From: Pseudorhodoferax sp. Leaf267 | GTDB taxonomy: Bacteria; Pseudomonadota; Gammaproteobacteria; Burkholderiales; Burkholderiaceae_C | NCBI RefSeq assembly: GCF_001422405.1 | Contig: NZ_LMMV01000027.1 | Span: forward strand, 209,513-273,512 | Direction: 5' to 3' | Length of the DNA stretch: 64,000 nt | Shown: in pieces, positions 28,378-37,745 of the stretch | Layout of the letters: each line of letters opens with the position of its first letter | Numbering within the stretch: the first letter of the stretch is position 1 | Notes under the pieces: model-generated | Database searches by the model: none | What the model was told of the DNA's origin: nothing | What the model saw: only the letters and a program-made list of their open reading frames with translations | Position numbers and translations under genes: made by a program

Positions 28378-29277
28378 ATGCACGCACAACGCAAGGACCA
28401 CCTGGACGGGCTGGCCATCGGCATCCTCTTGGTCTGCTGCCTGGTCTGGGGCGCGCAACAGGTGCTGGTCAAGGCCACCATTCCGATGATGCCGCCGGTG
28501 CTGCAGGGCGCGCTGCGCTTCGTGGCCGCCACGCTGCTGCTGATGGGCTGGTGCCGCTGGCGCGGCATCGCGCTGTTCGGGCGCGACGGCTCACTCAAGG
28601 CCGGCCTGGCCGCCGGCCTGCTGTTCTTTGGCGAGTTCGTCTGCCTGTACCTGGGCCTGGTGCACACCACGGCCTCGCGCGCCACGGTGTTCCTGTACAC
28701 ATCGCCGTTCTGGGTGGCGCTGCTGCTGCCCTGGTGGGTGCCCAGCGAGCGGCTGCGGCCGGTGCAGTGGGTGGGCCTGGCCTGCGCGTTCGTGGCCGTG
28801 GCCTTCGCATTGCGCGAGGGTTTCGGTTCCGGTCTGGACACCTGGCGCGGCGATGTGCTGTCGCTGCTGGCCGCGCTGCTGTGGGGCCTGACGACGGTGA
28901 CCATCCGCGCCACCGGCCTCACACGGCTGGCGCCCGAGAAGCTGCTGTTCTACCAGCTGGGCGTGTGCGCGCTGCTGTTCCCGCTGCTGTCGCCGGCGCT
29001 GGGCGAGCGCTGGGACTGGCAGTTCACGCCCTTCGTCGTCACCTCGCTGGTGCTGCAGACGCTGGTGGGCGCCTTCGCGAGCTACCTGGCCTGGATGTGG
29101 ATGCTGGGGCGCTACCCGGCCACGCGGCTGTCGGCCTTCATCTTCCTCACGCCACTGTGCGCGCTGGGCTTCGGCGCGCTGGCGCTGCACGAGCCGCTGA
29201 CGCCCAGCCTGCTCGGCGCCATGGCCCTGGTGGCGGCCGGCATCTGGCTGGTCAACCGCGCGCCGGTTCGGCGATGA
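28378..29277 (+). CDS. EamA-family DMT transporter
   Basis: A 299-aa membrane protein with ten predicted transmembrane segments in two EamA repeats. The first repeat has CLVWGAQQVLVKATI and the second ALLWGLTTVTIRATGL, the expected duplicated start. Drug/metabolite exporters of this type move amino acids or other small molecules; the substrate is unknown. It follows the flavin reductase gene at 54 bp and precedes the DUF1185 gene at 31 bp. Confidence 0.87.
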   Translation: MHAQRKDHLDGLAIGILLVCCLVWGAQQVLVKATIPMMPPVLQGALRFVAATLLLMGWCRWRGIALFGRDGSLKAGLAAGLLFFGEFVCLYLGLVHTTASRATVFLYTSPFWVALLLPWWVPSERLRPVQWVGLACAFVAVAFALREGFGSGLDTWRGDVLSLLAALLWGLTTVTIRATGLTRLAPEKLLFYQLGVCALLFPLLSPALGERWDWQFTPFVVTSLVLQTLVGAFASYLAWMWMLGRYPATRLSAFIFLTPLCALGFGALALHEPLTPSLLGAMALVAAGIWLVNRAPVRR

Positions 29278-29308
29278 TGGCGGGCATCGTCCTTTTCGAG
29301 GTGTTCCC

Positions 29309-29887
29309 ATGTCCCTGATCGAGATCCGCAAGCGCAGCCTGACCATCGAGACCATCCACCACGAGGGCGGCCCGCCGGTGGACGTGCCGCTCAAGCTGGC
29401 CGCCTCGTGCGCCGTGATCCGCAACCCCTACGCGGGCCGCTACGAGCCCGACCTCATGCCGTTCATGGCCGAGCTGCGCAGCCTGGGCACGCTGCTGGCA
29501 CAGGAGCTGGTGGACACGCTGGGCCGCGACAAGGTGGAGGTCTACAGCAAGGCCGCCATCGTGGGCCTGGACGGCGAGATGGAACACGGCGCCGTGTGGC
29601 ACGAGGCCGGCGGCTGGGCCATGCGCTCGGTGCTGGGCGAGCCCAAGGCCATGGTGCCGGCCGCCAAGGCCGTGGCCGCGGCCGGCTACCGCCTGATGGT
29701 GCCGCTGCAGTACATCCACGCCAGCTACGTGCGCAGCCACTTCAACAGCATGGAGATCGGCATCCAGGACGCGCCGCGGCCTAAGGAGATCCTGTTCGCG
29801 CTGCTGATGGGCACGGGCGGGCGCGTGCATTCGCGGCTGGGTGGGTTGCTCAAGGAAAACGTATCGGTGCACGACGGGCAGCGCTGA
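29309..29887 (+). CDS. DUF1185 (amino acid synthesis family) protein
   Basis: A 192-aa protein of the DUF1185 family, often annotated amino acid synthesis family protein, although no reaction is established. Typical blocks are AVIRNPYAGRYEPDL, KAAIVGLDGEMEHGA and HSRLGGLLKE. It probably belongs to a transcript with the exporter upstream. Its stop overlaps the start of the TonB-like lipoprotein gene (TGATG). Confidence 0.85.
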   Translation: MSLIEIRKRSLTIETIHHEGGPPVDVPLKLAASCAVIRNPYAGRYEPDLMPFMAELRSLGTLLAQELVDTLGRDKVEVYSKAAIVGLDGEMEHGAVWHEAGGWAMRSVLGEPKAMVPAAKAVAAAGYRLMVPLQYIHASYVRSHFNSMEIGIQDAPRPKEILFALLMGTGGRVHSRLGGLLKENVSVHDGQR

Positions 29888-30279
29888 TGGCCACGCCCGC
29901 CTGGCATGGCGCTGCCGCTGCGCTGCTATTGGCTTGTGCGCTGGGCGGTTGCGCCAGCGTGAACACGCCCTGGCCCGAAACGGTGGTACGCGCGGAGGAC
30001 ATGAAGCCGCTGACGCCCATGCGCACGCAGGTGCGCTACAGCACGCGGGAAGTCGAGCGCGGCGCCGCCAGCACCGTCGTGCTGCGCCTGCTGGTGGACG
30101 CGCAGGGCCGCACCCAGCGGCTGGCAGTGTTCCAGTCCAGCGGCATCGCCGAACTGGACGAGGCCGCGCTGCATGCCGCCCGCGACGCGCGCTTCGCGCC
30201 CTACATGAAAGATGGCGTGGCCGAGGCCGTCACGCTGGTGCTGCCCATGCACTTCCCGCTGCGCAAGCGCGAACTCTGA
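29887..30279 (+). CDS. Lipoprotein with TonB C-terminal-like domain
   Basis: A 130-aa protein with a signal peptide and lipobox LGGC (Cys about 22), so probably a membrane-anchored lipoprotein. The remainder is a TonB C-terminal-like fold: VVLRLLVDAQGRTQRLAVFQSSG, then DEAALHAARDARFAPY. It lacks the Pro-rich spacer and the N-terminal anchor of true TonB, so energy transduction is unlikely to be its own job. It overlaps the DUF1185 gene. Confidence 0.82.
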   Translation: MATPAWHGAAAALLLACALGGCASVNTPWPETVVRAEDMKPLTPMRTQVRYSTREVERGAASTVVLRLLVDAQGRTQRLAVFQSSGIAELDEAALHAARDARFAPYMKDGVAEAVTLVLPMHFPLRKREL

Positions 30280-30369
30280 GGGCGGCCCGCACCCCCTCGC
30301 CAACACGAGCGCTTCTCGCGGCTGCTCCAGCGGATCGGGCACCGCAGGAAGCGATTTGGCTGAAGGCCC

Positions 30370-30921
30370 TCAACCCCGCACGCGCGCCGGATTGCCCACC
30401 ACCGTGGCGCCGGCCGGCACGTCGCGCGTGACCACGCTGCCGGCGCCGATCAGCGCGTCGTCGCCCACCGTGATGCCGGGCAGCAGGATGGCGCCGCCGC
30501 CGATCCAGACGTTGCGGCCGATGATGACGGGCCGGCCGAACTCCAGGCCCGTGGCGCGCTCCTCGGGCGAGCGCGGGTGGTCGGCCGCGAGGATCTGCAC
30601 GCCGGGGCCGATCTGGGTCTTGTCGCCGATGCGCACCTCCACCACGTCCAGGATCACGCAGTTGAAGTTCAGGAACACGCCCGCGCCCAGGTGGATGTTG
30701 AAGCCGTAGTCGCAGTGGAACGGCGGGCGGATCACCGCGCCGGGGCCGGCACTGGCCAGGCGTTCGAGCAGCAGCGCGTGGCGCTCGGCACCGCTGGCCG
30801 CCAGCGTGGCGTTGTAGCGCGCGAGCCAGGCGCGCGTGGCCTGCAGGTCGGCCTGCAGCTCGGGGTCGCCGGCGTCGTACAGCGCGCCGGCCAGCATCTT
30901 TTGTTTTTCGGTCTGAGGCAT
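30370..30921 (-). CDS. Maa-type sugar O-acetyltransferase
   Basis: A 183-aa left-handed beta-helix acetyltransferase. It starts with the maltose/galactoside acetyltransferase N-terminal region (KMLAGALYDAGDPELQADL) and continues with hexapeptide repeats such as VIIGRNVWIGGGAILLPG and GDDALIGAGSVVTRD. FHCDYGFNIHLG contains the substrate loop. It uses acetyl-CoA; the acceptor sugar is not known. The open frame extends far upstream but the ATG at 30921 gives the family start. Confidence 0.88.
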   Translation of the reverse strand: MPQTEKQKMLAGALYDAGDPELQADLQATRAWLARYNATLAASGAERHALLLERLASAGPGAVIRPPFHCDYGFNIHLGAGVFLNFNCVILDVVEVRIGDKTQIGPGVQILAADHPRSPEERATGLEFGRPVIIGRNVWIGGGAILLPGITVGDDALIGAGSVVTRDVPAGATVVGNPARVRG

Positions 30922-30983
30922 GCCGGCGATTGTGGGCAGCCCACCGCCGCGCAGGCGTGACAGCCTGCAACACGTGTGGTGTT

Positions 30984-32039
30984 TCAGGGCACGAGCAGGC
31001 GCGCCATGGCCTCGACGGTGCGCGGCGCCGAGCCCTCGGCCTTGTTGTTGATGGTCAGGTAGGCGGGCTGGCCGGCGCCGGTGGTGGCGCGCAGCACGCG
31101 GGCCAGCACGGCCCGGGTCTGCGGGTCGGGGTCGACCAGCTGGTCGAACGGACGGTACAGGGCCTTGGCGTCTTCGTAGCCGTAGCGGCCGTGGCTGCGG
31201 TGCAGGTTCCAGCGGCACACCAGCGGGCCGGGCCACAGCGCGCGCAGCACGGGCAGCTGGTCCTCGATCGGCGGCATCTTGGCGTGGCCGCCCAGGCAGT
31301 AGGTGGCGCCCACCGCGCGCAAGGCGTCGGCAAACGCGGGCACCAGCCACTCGGGGTCGCGCACCTCCACCGCGATGACCAGGTCGGGCGCGCGTTCGCG
31401 CAGTTGCGCCAGCGGCGGCAGTGCGGCCAGCATGGCGCCCAGCCGCGCGATGGTCTCCGGCATGCGCGCGAGCATGGCCACAGGCAGCGGGCTGAGCTGG
31501 AACACCAGCGCGCCGGCCTTGGTCGCGAGGCCTTGCAGCGCGGGATCGACGAAGGCCGACCAGGCCAGGCGCGGGTCGAGGAACGCGGCGTTGGCCCGCA
31601 TGCCCTTGCCGTCTTCGGCGCGTACCAGCGCGTCGGCCACGACGCTCGGTGCCTTGACCACGAAGCGGAAGTCGCCCGGCACCTGTTCGGCGTAGGCGGC
31701 GTACTGCGCCGGCGTGAGCGGTTGGTAGAAGGCCCGGTCCAGCGAGACGGTGCGCAGCAGCGGGTGGCGGGCGTAGGCGGCCAGCCCGCGTTGGGCGAGC
31801 ATGGACTCGCTGTAGTCGCCGTCCCAGACCAGGCCCTTCCAGCCGGGGAAGGACCAGGAGGAGGTGCCCAGGCGCAGCAGGGGCGGCAGGCCGGCGGCGA
31901 GGGCGTGCAGCGCGGGCGGGCACTCGACGGCCTGCACTTGCCGCGCGCGGCTGGCGCGGGTCGCCGTGGCGGGCGCCGCCGCGGGCCCGGCGGCGGCGGG
32001 CGCTGGCGGGGCGTCGACAGGGAAGAGCGAGTTCTGCAT
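30984..32039 (-). CDS. DUF72 family protein
   Basis: A 351-aa TIM-barrel-like DUF72 protein. The family start LRLGTSSWSFPGWKGLVW is near residue 60, followed by SLDRAFYQPLTPAQY, DFRFVVKAP and the C-terminal YLTINNKAEGSAP. The function of DUF72 is unknown. The first 55 residues are Ala/Pro-rich and unusual for the family. Start choice: ATG at 32039 (MQNSLFPVD) resembles relatives, but the ATG at 32066 has a better GTGAGG site. Confidence 0.83.
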   Translation of the reverse strand: MQNSLFPVDAPPAPAAAGPAAAPATATRASRARQVQAVECPPALHALAAGLPPLLRLGTSSWSFPGWKGLVWDGDYSESMLAQRGLAAYARHPLLRTVSLDRAFYQPLTPAQYAAYAEQVPGDFRFVVKAPSVVADALVRAEDGKGMRANAAFLDPRLAWSAFVDPALQGLATKAGALVFQLSPLPVAMLARMPETIARLGAMLAALPPLAQLRERAPDLVIAVEVRDPEWLVPAFADALRAVGATYCLGGHAKMPPIEDQLPVLRALWPGPLVCRWNLHRSHGRYGYEDAKALYRPFDQLVDPDPQTRAVLARVLRATTGAGQPAYLTINNKAEGSAPRTVEAMARLLVP

Positions 32040-32102
32040 GCCGCGGGGGATTGTGGCGCCGTGCATGCCCTCACGCCAACCCTCTGCCAGGGGGCGCGGG
32101 CG

Positions 32103-33638
32103 TCAGAGCAGCCACTCGATCGGCAACCACGACAGCACCACCACGCCGGCGCGCTTCCAGATGCTGGCGCCGGGCTCGGTCGTGTGGCGCACGGCCTGGC
32201 CGTCGACCTGCTCGGTCCAGACCAGCGCGCCCCGCGCGTCCAGCCCCACGGTGTAGGACTGCGCGGGCACCGGGCCGTCGAATGCATCGTCCACGCGCTG
32301 CGCCAGGGCCGGGCTGTCGATCACGAAGCCGAGCTCGGTGTTCAGGTGGATGGAGCGCGGGTCGAAGTTGAAGGAGCCGACGAAGACGTGCTGGCCGTCC
32401 ACCGCGAAGGTCTTGGCGTGCAGGCTGGAGCCCGAGCTGCCGAACGGCCCGGTCTTCATCTTCGCCTCGCCGGAGGCGGCCTGGCGCCGCAACTCGTAGA
32501 GCTCGACACCGGCCTGCAGCAGGCGCTGGCGGTGCCGGGCATAGCCGGCGTGCACGGCCGCCACGTCGGTGGCCTCCAGCGCGTTGGTGAGGATGCGCAC
32601 CTGCACGCCGCGCGCGCGCAGCGCCTCGAAGGCCTCGACGCCGGCAGCCGTGGGCACGAAGTACGGCGAGACCAGGTCCACGTGGCGGGCCGGCTGGCCG
32701 AGGATGGCGGTGAGCTGGCGCAGCATGAGGCTGCCGTCACGCGCCTGGCCCAGGCCCTTGGCCGGGTCGTCGCTGACCATGCGCGTGGGCGCCCAGTGCA
32801 GCGCCAGCCGGCCTTGCACGAGATCCTGCACGAACGGCAGCGCGCGCACCGCCTCGACATAGGCGGCCGCCCGCGGGTCGCTCTCCACGCTGCGCGCGCG
32901 CGTGCGCAGCGCCTGCAGCTGCGCCGCGTCCACGGCCGGCAGCACCTGCGCGGCCGGGTACGCCGAAGCGCTCTCCCAGTAGCGGTCGAAGTCCTGCGAG
33001 ATCTGCGGCACCACCGGGCCGGCGGCCAGCACGTCGAGGTCGGCGAACAGCACGCCCTCGGTGGCGCCGAAGTATTCGTCGCCCACGTTGCGCCCGCCCA
33101 CGATGGTGGCCTGGTTGTCGGCCGTGAACGACTTGTTGTGCATGCGCCGGTTGGCGCGCGAGAAGTCGGTGAGGTAGCCCAGCCACTTGGGGCTGCGCAC
33201 GCGGAACGGGTTGAACAGCCGCACCTCCACCAGGGGATGCGCGTCCAGCGCGGCCAGCAGCTGGTCCATGCCGGCCGTGCCGTTGTCGTCCAGCAGCAGG
33301 CGCACGCGCACGCCGCGGTTGGCGGCGTCGTGCAGGGCTTCGAGCAGCAAGGTGCCGGTGGTGTCGGGCCGCCAGATGTAGTACTGCACGTCCAGCGTGC
33401 GCTCGGCCGCGCGCGCCAGCAGCACGCGCGCCGCGAAGGCCTCGCGCGCATCGGACAGCGAGAAGATGCCCGACCGGCCCGGGTGCGCCGCGGCCAGTGG
33501 CGCAATGGCCCGGCCCAGCGCGGTGCCGTGGGTCTCGGCCTCGGGCAGCGCGGTGGAGACGCTGCGGCCCTCAGGAAGCGGCATGCTCCCGCAGCCCATC
33601 AGCAGGCTGGCGCACAGGCAGGCGAGCAGGAAGCGCAT
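32103..33638 (-). CDS. Phospholipase D-family lipoprotein (ClsC-like)
   Basis: A 511-aa protein with a signal peptide and lipobox LLMGCGS, then two PLD/HKD motifs: MHNKSFTADNQATIVGGRN and LHAKTFAVDGQHVFVGSFN. The layout matches the cardiolipin synthase C (YmdC) type, which joins two phospholipids to form cardiolipin. A periplasmic or outer-membrane phosphodiesterase role is the alternative. Both HKD motifs are complete. It starts 7 bp after the stop of the acetoacetyl-CoA synthetase gene and is probably co-transcribed with it. Confidence 0.85.
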   Translation of the reverse strand: MRFLLACLCASLLMGCGSMPLPEGRSVSTALPEAETHGTALGRAIAPLAAAHPGRSGIFSLSDAREAFAARVLLARAAERTLDVQYYIWRPDTTGTLLLEALHDAANRGVRVRLLLDDNGTAGMDQLLAALDAHPLVEVRLFNPFRVRSPKWLGYLTDFSRANRRMHNKSFTADNQATIVGGRNVGDEYFGATEGVLFADLDVLAAGPVVPQISQDFDRYWESASAYPAAQVLPAVDAAQLQALRTRARSVESDPRAAAYVEAVRALPFVQDLVQGRLALHWAPTRMVSDDPAKGLGQARDGSLMLRQLTAILGQPARHVDLVSPYFVPTAAGVEAFEALRARGVQVRILTNALEATDVAAVHAGYARHRQRLLQAGVELYELRRQAASGEAKMKTGPFGSSGSSLHAKTFAVDGQHVFVGSFNFDPRSIHLNTELGFVIDSPALAQRVDDAFDGPVPAQSYTVGLDARGALVWTEQVDGQAVRHTTEPGASIWKRAGVVVLSWLPIEWLL

Positions 33639-33644
33639 GGGCCA

Positions 33645-35660
33645 TCATGGCATGGCGCGTGCGGCATGCGCACGCGCAAACGCCACGTACCAGTCGAGGC
33701 AGCCCGGGTTGGCCATGGCCTCGCGGTTCAGCACCTTGTCGATCGGCTGGCCCAGCAGCAGCTTCTTGATCGGCAGCTCCTGCTTCTTGCCCGACAGCGT
33801 GCGCGGGATCTCGTCCACCTGGTGGATCGCATCGGGCACGAAGCGCGGCGACAGCGCGTGGCGCACGGCGTCGTTGAGCCGCGCCTTGAGCGCGTCGTCG
33901 AGCACGAGGCCGGGGCGCAGCACGACGAACAGCGGCATCCAGCTGTCGCGGCCCAGGTATTCGAGGTCCACGACCATCGCGTCCAGCACCTCGGGCAGGG
34001 CCTCGATGGCGCTGTAGATCTCGCTCGTGCCCATGCGCAGGCCGTGGCGGTTGATGGTGGCGTCGCTGCGGCCGTAGATCACGCAGCTGCCGTCGGCGTC
34101 GATCCTGAGCCAGTCGCCGTGGCGCCACACGCCGGGGTACATGTCGAAGTAGCTCGACAGGTAGCGGGCATTGCCGGGGTCGTTCCAGAACTGGAGCGGC
34201 ATCGACGGGATGGGCTGCGTGCAGACCAGCTCTCCGACCTCACCGATGACGCCTTGCCCGGCCTCGTTCCAGGCCTCCACGGCCGAGCCCAGCATGCGGC
34301 ACTGCATGGTGCCGGGCACCTGCGGCAGCGTGCGCAGGCCGCCGATGAAAGCGCCCGCGAAGTCGGTGCCGCCCGAAATGTTGCACCACCAGATTTCGGG
34401 CACGCCGAGCTTCTGGAACTCCGCGATGCCCCAGCGCTGCACGTCTTCCGACAGCGGCGAGCCCGTCGTGCCCAGCGTGCGCACGCGGGCCAGGCCCGGG
34501 AAGCGTGCCAGGTCCACGACGGCCTTCATGCAGTTGGCATAGAAGGCCGCGCCCGCGCCGAAGAAGGTGACGCCCGTGGCCTCGGCAAAGCGCCACAGCA
34601 CGCCCCAGTCCGGCGCCTCGCGCGTGCCGCCGGGGTTGCCGTCGTAGATGCAGCAGGTGGTGCCCGTGAGCAGGCCGCCGACCTGGCAGTTCCACATGAT
34701 CCAGCCCGTGGTGCTGTACCAGAAGAAGCGCTCGCCGCGGCCGCTGTCCCGGTAGCTGCAGCCCACGTCGTTGTGCAGCGTGGACAGGGCCAGCGCCACG
34801 ATGACGATGCCGCCATGGCCGTGCACGATGGGCTTGGGCAGGCCGGTCGTGCCGCTGGAATAGACGATCCACAGCGGGTGGTCGAACGGCAGCCAGGTGG
34901 GCGTGAACGCGGCGGTGGCATCGTCGTCGCGCGCCAGCACGGCTGCCAGCGCCTGGCTGCCGGCCACGCTGGCCAGGCCGCCCAGGTTCTCGTGCACGAG
35001 CAGGTGCCGCACGCTGGGCAAGGCGGCGCGCAGCTCGGCCACGGTGGCCGTGCGGTCCAGGTCCCGGCCGCCGTAGGTCACGCCGTCGCAGGCGATCAGC
35101 ACCACGGGCTCGATCTGGCGGAAGCGGTCGAGCACGGCGGCCTGGCCCATGTCGGGCGCGCACACGCTCCACACGGCGCCGATGCTGGCCGTGGCCAGGA
35201 AGGCGACCATGGTCTCGGGGATGTTGGGCAGGTAGGCGGCCACGCGGTCGCCGGGCTGCACGCCCTGGGCCTTCAGGTGCAGCGCGAGCGCGGCCACCTG
35301 GCGGCGCAGCACGGGCCACGCCATCTCGCGCCGCTGGCCGCGCTCGTTGTCGCTCACGATGGCCGGGCAGCCGGCCGCATGGGCCGCGTCCACATGGCGC
35401 AGCACCTGGTGGGCGTAGTTGGTCTGCGCGCCGGGGAACCACTGCGCGCCAGGCATGCCGCCCTGCCCCAGCACGGCGCGGTGCGGCGTGGGCGATTGCA
35501 TGGCGAAATAGTCCCAGATGCTTTGCCAAAAGCCCGCCAGGTCGGTCGTGGACCAGCGCCACAGCGCGTCGTAGTCGGCAAACGCAAGGCCGCGCTCGGT
35601 GCGCAGCCAGTCCAGGTACAGCGTGATCTGCGGCGTGCGTTGCGCGGGGCTTTGGGCCAT
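33645..35660 (-). CDS. Acetoacetate-CoA ligase
   Basis: A 671-aa AMP-forming synthetase of the acetoacetyl-CoA synthetase type. The ATP loop is VYSSGTTGLPKPIVHG, the adenylate region is YGRSDATINRHGLRMGTSEIY, and the C-terminal catalytic lysine is in LSGKKQELPIKK. The N-terminal ACS extension around YLDWLRTERGLAF and DYDALWRWSTTDLAGFW is also typical. It activates acetoacetate for ketone body or polyhydroxybutyrate use. ATG at 35660 is chosen; the open frame extends to 35693. Confidence 0.92.
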   Translation of the reverse strand: MAQSPAQRTPQITLYLDWLRTERGLAFADYDALWRWSTTDLAGFWQSIWDYFAMQSPTPHRAVLGQGGMPGAQWFPGAQTNYAHQVLRHVDAAHAAGCPAIVSDNERGQRREMAWPVLRRQVAALALHLKAQGVQPGDRVAAYLPNIPETMVAFLATASIGAVWSVCAPDMGQAAVLDRFRQIEPVVLIACDGVTYGGRDLDRTATVAELRAALPSVRHLLVHENLGGLASVAGSQALAAVLARDDDATAAFTPTWLPFDHPLWIVYSSGTTGLPKPIVHGHGGIVIVALALSTLHNDVGCSYRDSGRGERFFWYSTTGWIMWNCQVGGLLTGTTCCIYDGNPGGTREAPDWGVLWRFAEATGVTFFGAGAAFYANCMKAVVDLARFPGLARVRTLGTTGSPLSEDVQRWGIAEFQKLGVPEIWWCNISGGTDFAGAFIGGLRTLPQVPGTMQCRMLGSAVEAWNEAGQGVIGEVGELVCTQPIPSMPLQFWNDPGNARYLSSYFDMYPGVWRHGDWLRIDADGSCVIYGRSDATINRHGLRMGTSEIYSAIEALPEVLDAMVVDLEYLGRDSWMPLFVVLRPGLVLDDALKARLNDAVRHALSPRFVPDAIHQVDEIPRTLSGKKQELPIKKLLLGQPIDKVLNREAMANPGCLDWYVAFARAHAARAMP

Positions 35661-35868
35661 GGGGCGTGTCTCCTTGTTCGGGCAGGCGAGCATGATAGGG
35701 GCCGCTCCTGCAGGGCTGGGTGCACGCTTTCAAGTGGTGGCGACGCTGCGTCTGCCGATGGTGCGCGCGCGCGGCCACCAGGGCGACTGGCGCAACTGGA
35801 ACGCGCCGGCGCCGCGGGGGCTCGGTGGGCGTGCGCCGGGCCGCGCCCAGCGTGTGCAAAGGGTGTGC

Positions 35869-37149
35869 TCAGGGGCGCCGCGGCGCGGCTGCAGGCGGGC
35901 CATCGCCCCCCAGCACCCGGCCGATGGCCGCGCCGATGGCCGTGCCCACGCCGGGCAGCACGGCCGTGCCGACGGCCGCGCCCACCAGCGGCGCCTTGGA
36001 GACGGTGACCTTGAGCTGGCCCATGGGGCCTTCGATGGTCATGGGCAGGCCGACCACGCCATCGACCAGGTCCACGGCCGCGCGCGCCTGCAGGCGCTGG
36101 TCCTGCAGCCGCGCGTCGCCCGAGGCGCTGAACTTGCCGGCGCTGGCCTGGATGTCCAGGAAGCGGAACACCGTGCCGTCCGGGCTGTTCTGCGTCTCCA
36201 CGCGGCCGCGCAGCTGGTCCAGCCGCGTCTGGCCCTGGTGCTCGCGGCCCAGCGTGGCGATGGCGCGGTCCAGGTCGAAGCGCAGCGCGGTGGCCGGCCG
36301 GATCGTGAAGCGCGTCTCGGTGTGCAGGCGCTGCACCAGTTGCAGCGGGTTCGCTCCGTCGGCCGAGAAGCGGGTCTCGCCCTCGGCCTGGCCAGCCAGG
36401 GGCGAGCGGCGGTTGAAAGCGGCCAGCGCGGCCTGCACCTCGATGCCGCGCGGCGCCAGCATGCCCTGCAGGCGTAGCTGCCCATCGGCCGCGGTCCGCA
36501 CCTGGGCCTGGCCGTCCGCATGCCCGCCGGCCAGCCGCACGCGCAGCGTGAAGCGCTGGGTGCCGGCCTCCGCGCCATCGGTCTCGCGCGTGACGACGAG
36601 GTCGGCGGCCGGCGTCAGGCCGGGCCGGCGCAAGGTGGCCGTGCGCAGGGCCAGGCCGCGCTCGAAGTCGGCCTCGCCGGCGTAGACCACGGGCACACCG
36701 CTGCGCGAGACCCAGGTCAGGTCGCGGAATTCCACACGCGACAGTTCCAGCGGCGGGGCGCTGCCCTGCCGCTCGGGCTTGGCCGCGCCGCCGCCCAGGC
36801 CGCGCAGCGAGCGTTGCTCCACCGTGGCGCCGTCCAGCACGACGCTGGCCAGTTCGATGCGGCCCGACAGCAGCGGCAGCAGTCGCGGTGCGACCGTCAG
36901 GCGCTCCAGCCGCAACGGGCGCTGCTGGTTCGTGGCCACGTCGCGCACCACCACGCGCGGCGTGGGCAGCACGTGCCAGTCCAGCGCGCCGACCGTGACC
37001 TGCACGCCCAGCGCCTCGGTCGCCGCCTGCGCTGCGCGCAGCGCCAGTTCCTCGTTCGACGGCAACCACCAGGCCGCAGCCGCGCACAGCAGTGCCGCAG
37101 CCGAGCCCAGCGCGAGGGCGGTGATCTTCCAGGGGCGGGCAAGCGGCAT
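35869..37149 (-). CDS. AsmA-like membrane-anchored protein
   Basis: A 426-aa protein with an N-terminal membrane anchor (about 7-28), followed by an AsmA-like repeat region: VTVGALDWHVLPTPRVVVRD, PLLSGRIELASVVLDGATV and later FDLDRAIATLGREHQGQTRLDQL. AsmA-like proteins are inner-membrane anchored, project into the periplasm, and are linked to lipid transport. This one is shorter than E. coli AsmA (about 617 aa). A Gly/Ala-rich region with GTAIGAAIGRVLGG closes the protein. Substrate unknown. Confidence 0.8.
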   Translation of the reverse strand: MPLARPWKITALALGSAAALLCAAAAWWLPSNEELALRAAQAATEALGVQVTVGALDWHVLPTPRVVVRDVATNQQRPLRLERLTVAPRLLPLLSGRIELASVVLDGATVEQRSLRGLGGGAAKPERQGSAPPLELSRVEFRDLTWVSRSGVPVVYAGEADFERGLALRTATLRRPGLTPAADLVVTRETDGAEAGTQRFTLRVRLAGGHADGQAQVRTAADGQLRLQGMLAPRGIEVQAALAAFNRRSPLAGQAEGETRFSADGANPLQLVQRLHTETRFTIRPATALRFDLDRAIATLGREHQGQTRLDQLRGRVETQNSPDGTVFRFLDIQASAGKFSASGDARLQDQRLQARAAVDLVDGVVGLPMTIEGPMGQLKVTVSKAPLVGAAVGTAVLPGVGTAIGAAIGRVLGGDGPPAAAPRRP

Positions 37150-37307
37150 GGGTGGGGTGCGACGGTAGCCGCCGCAGTGTGCGGCGCGGTCTGCGCCGCC
37201 GCAAGCGCGCGCCCCGCGTGCACGCGTAGGACCGGGGCGCGTGCGCGACCGCCTGGGCCGCGGGCTGCCACTTATAGTGGCGCCTTCTCCGATCGCACGA
37301 CACCGCC

Positions 37308-37730
37308 ATGGCCATCTGGAAAAAACCGATCTCCGTCGAAGAACTGTCCTCGATCCACGTGGGCACGGCCGTGGGCCACCTGGGCATCGAGTTTCTGCAG
37401 GTGGGCGATGACTTCATTCGCGCGCGCGTGCCCGTGGACACGCGCACGCGCCAGCCCTATGGCCTGCTGCATGGCGGCGTGAGCGTGGTGCTGGCCGAGA
37501 CGCTGGGCTCGTGCGGCGCGGCCTATGCCACGCCCGAGGGCTACCGCGCCGTGGGGCTGGACATCAACGCCAACCACCTGCGCGGCGCCACCAGCGGCTG
37601 GGTCACGGGCATCACGCGGCCCGTGCACATGGGCCGCAGCACGCATGTCTGGCAGATCGACCTGTTCAACGACGCAGGCGAGATGACCTGCGCCTCGCGC
37701 ATCACGATGGCGATCCTGTCGCCACGCTGA
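37308..37730 (+). CDS. Hotdog-fold acyl-CoA thioesterase (PaaI/YdiI-like)
   Basis: A 140-aa hotdog thioesterase. The characteristic QPYGLLHGGVSVVLAETLGS contains the catalytic-site Glu and the HGG turn; DINANHLRGAT follows. This is the YdiI/EntH-type subgroup, which hydrolyses aromatic or short-chain acyl-CoA. It acts in the cytoplasm. It is convergent with the SDR gene (15-bp gap). Confidence 0.88.
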   Translation: MAIWKKPISVEELSSIHVGTAVGHLGIEFLQVGDDFIRARVPVDTRTRQPYGLLHGGVSVVLAETLGSCGAAYATPEGYRAVGLDINANHLRGATSGWVTGITRPVHMGRSTHVWQIDLFNDAGEMTCASRITMAILSPR

Positions 37731-37745
37731 GGCGGCGCCTGGCCA

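Noticed and set aside
30930-36008. A very long rightward open frame (1692 codons)
   Set aside because: It is antisense to the acetyltransferase, DUF72, phospholipase-D and acetoacetyl-CoA synthetase genes. GC-rich codon use keeps the opposite strand open; the translation is His/Arg/Gly-rich with no domain.
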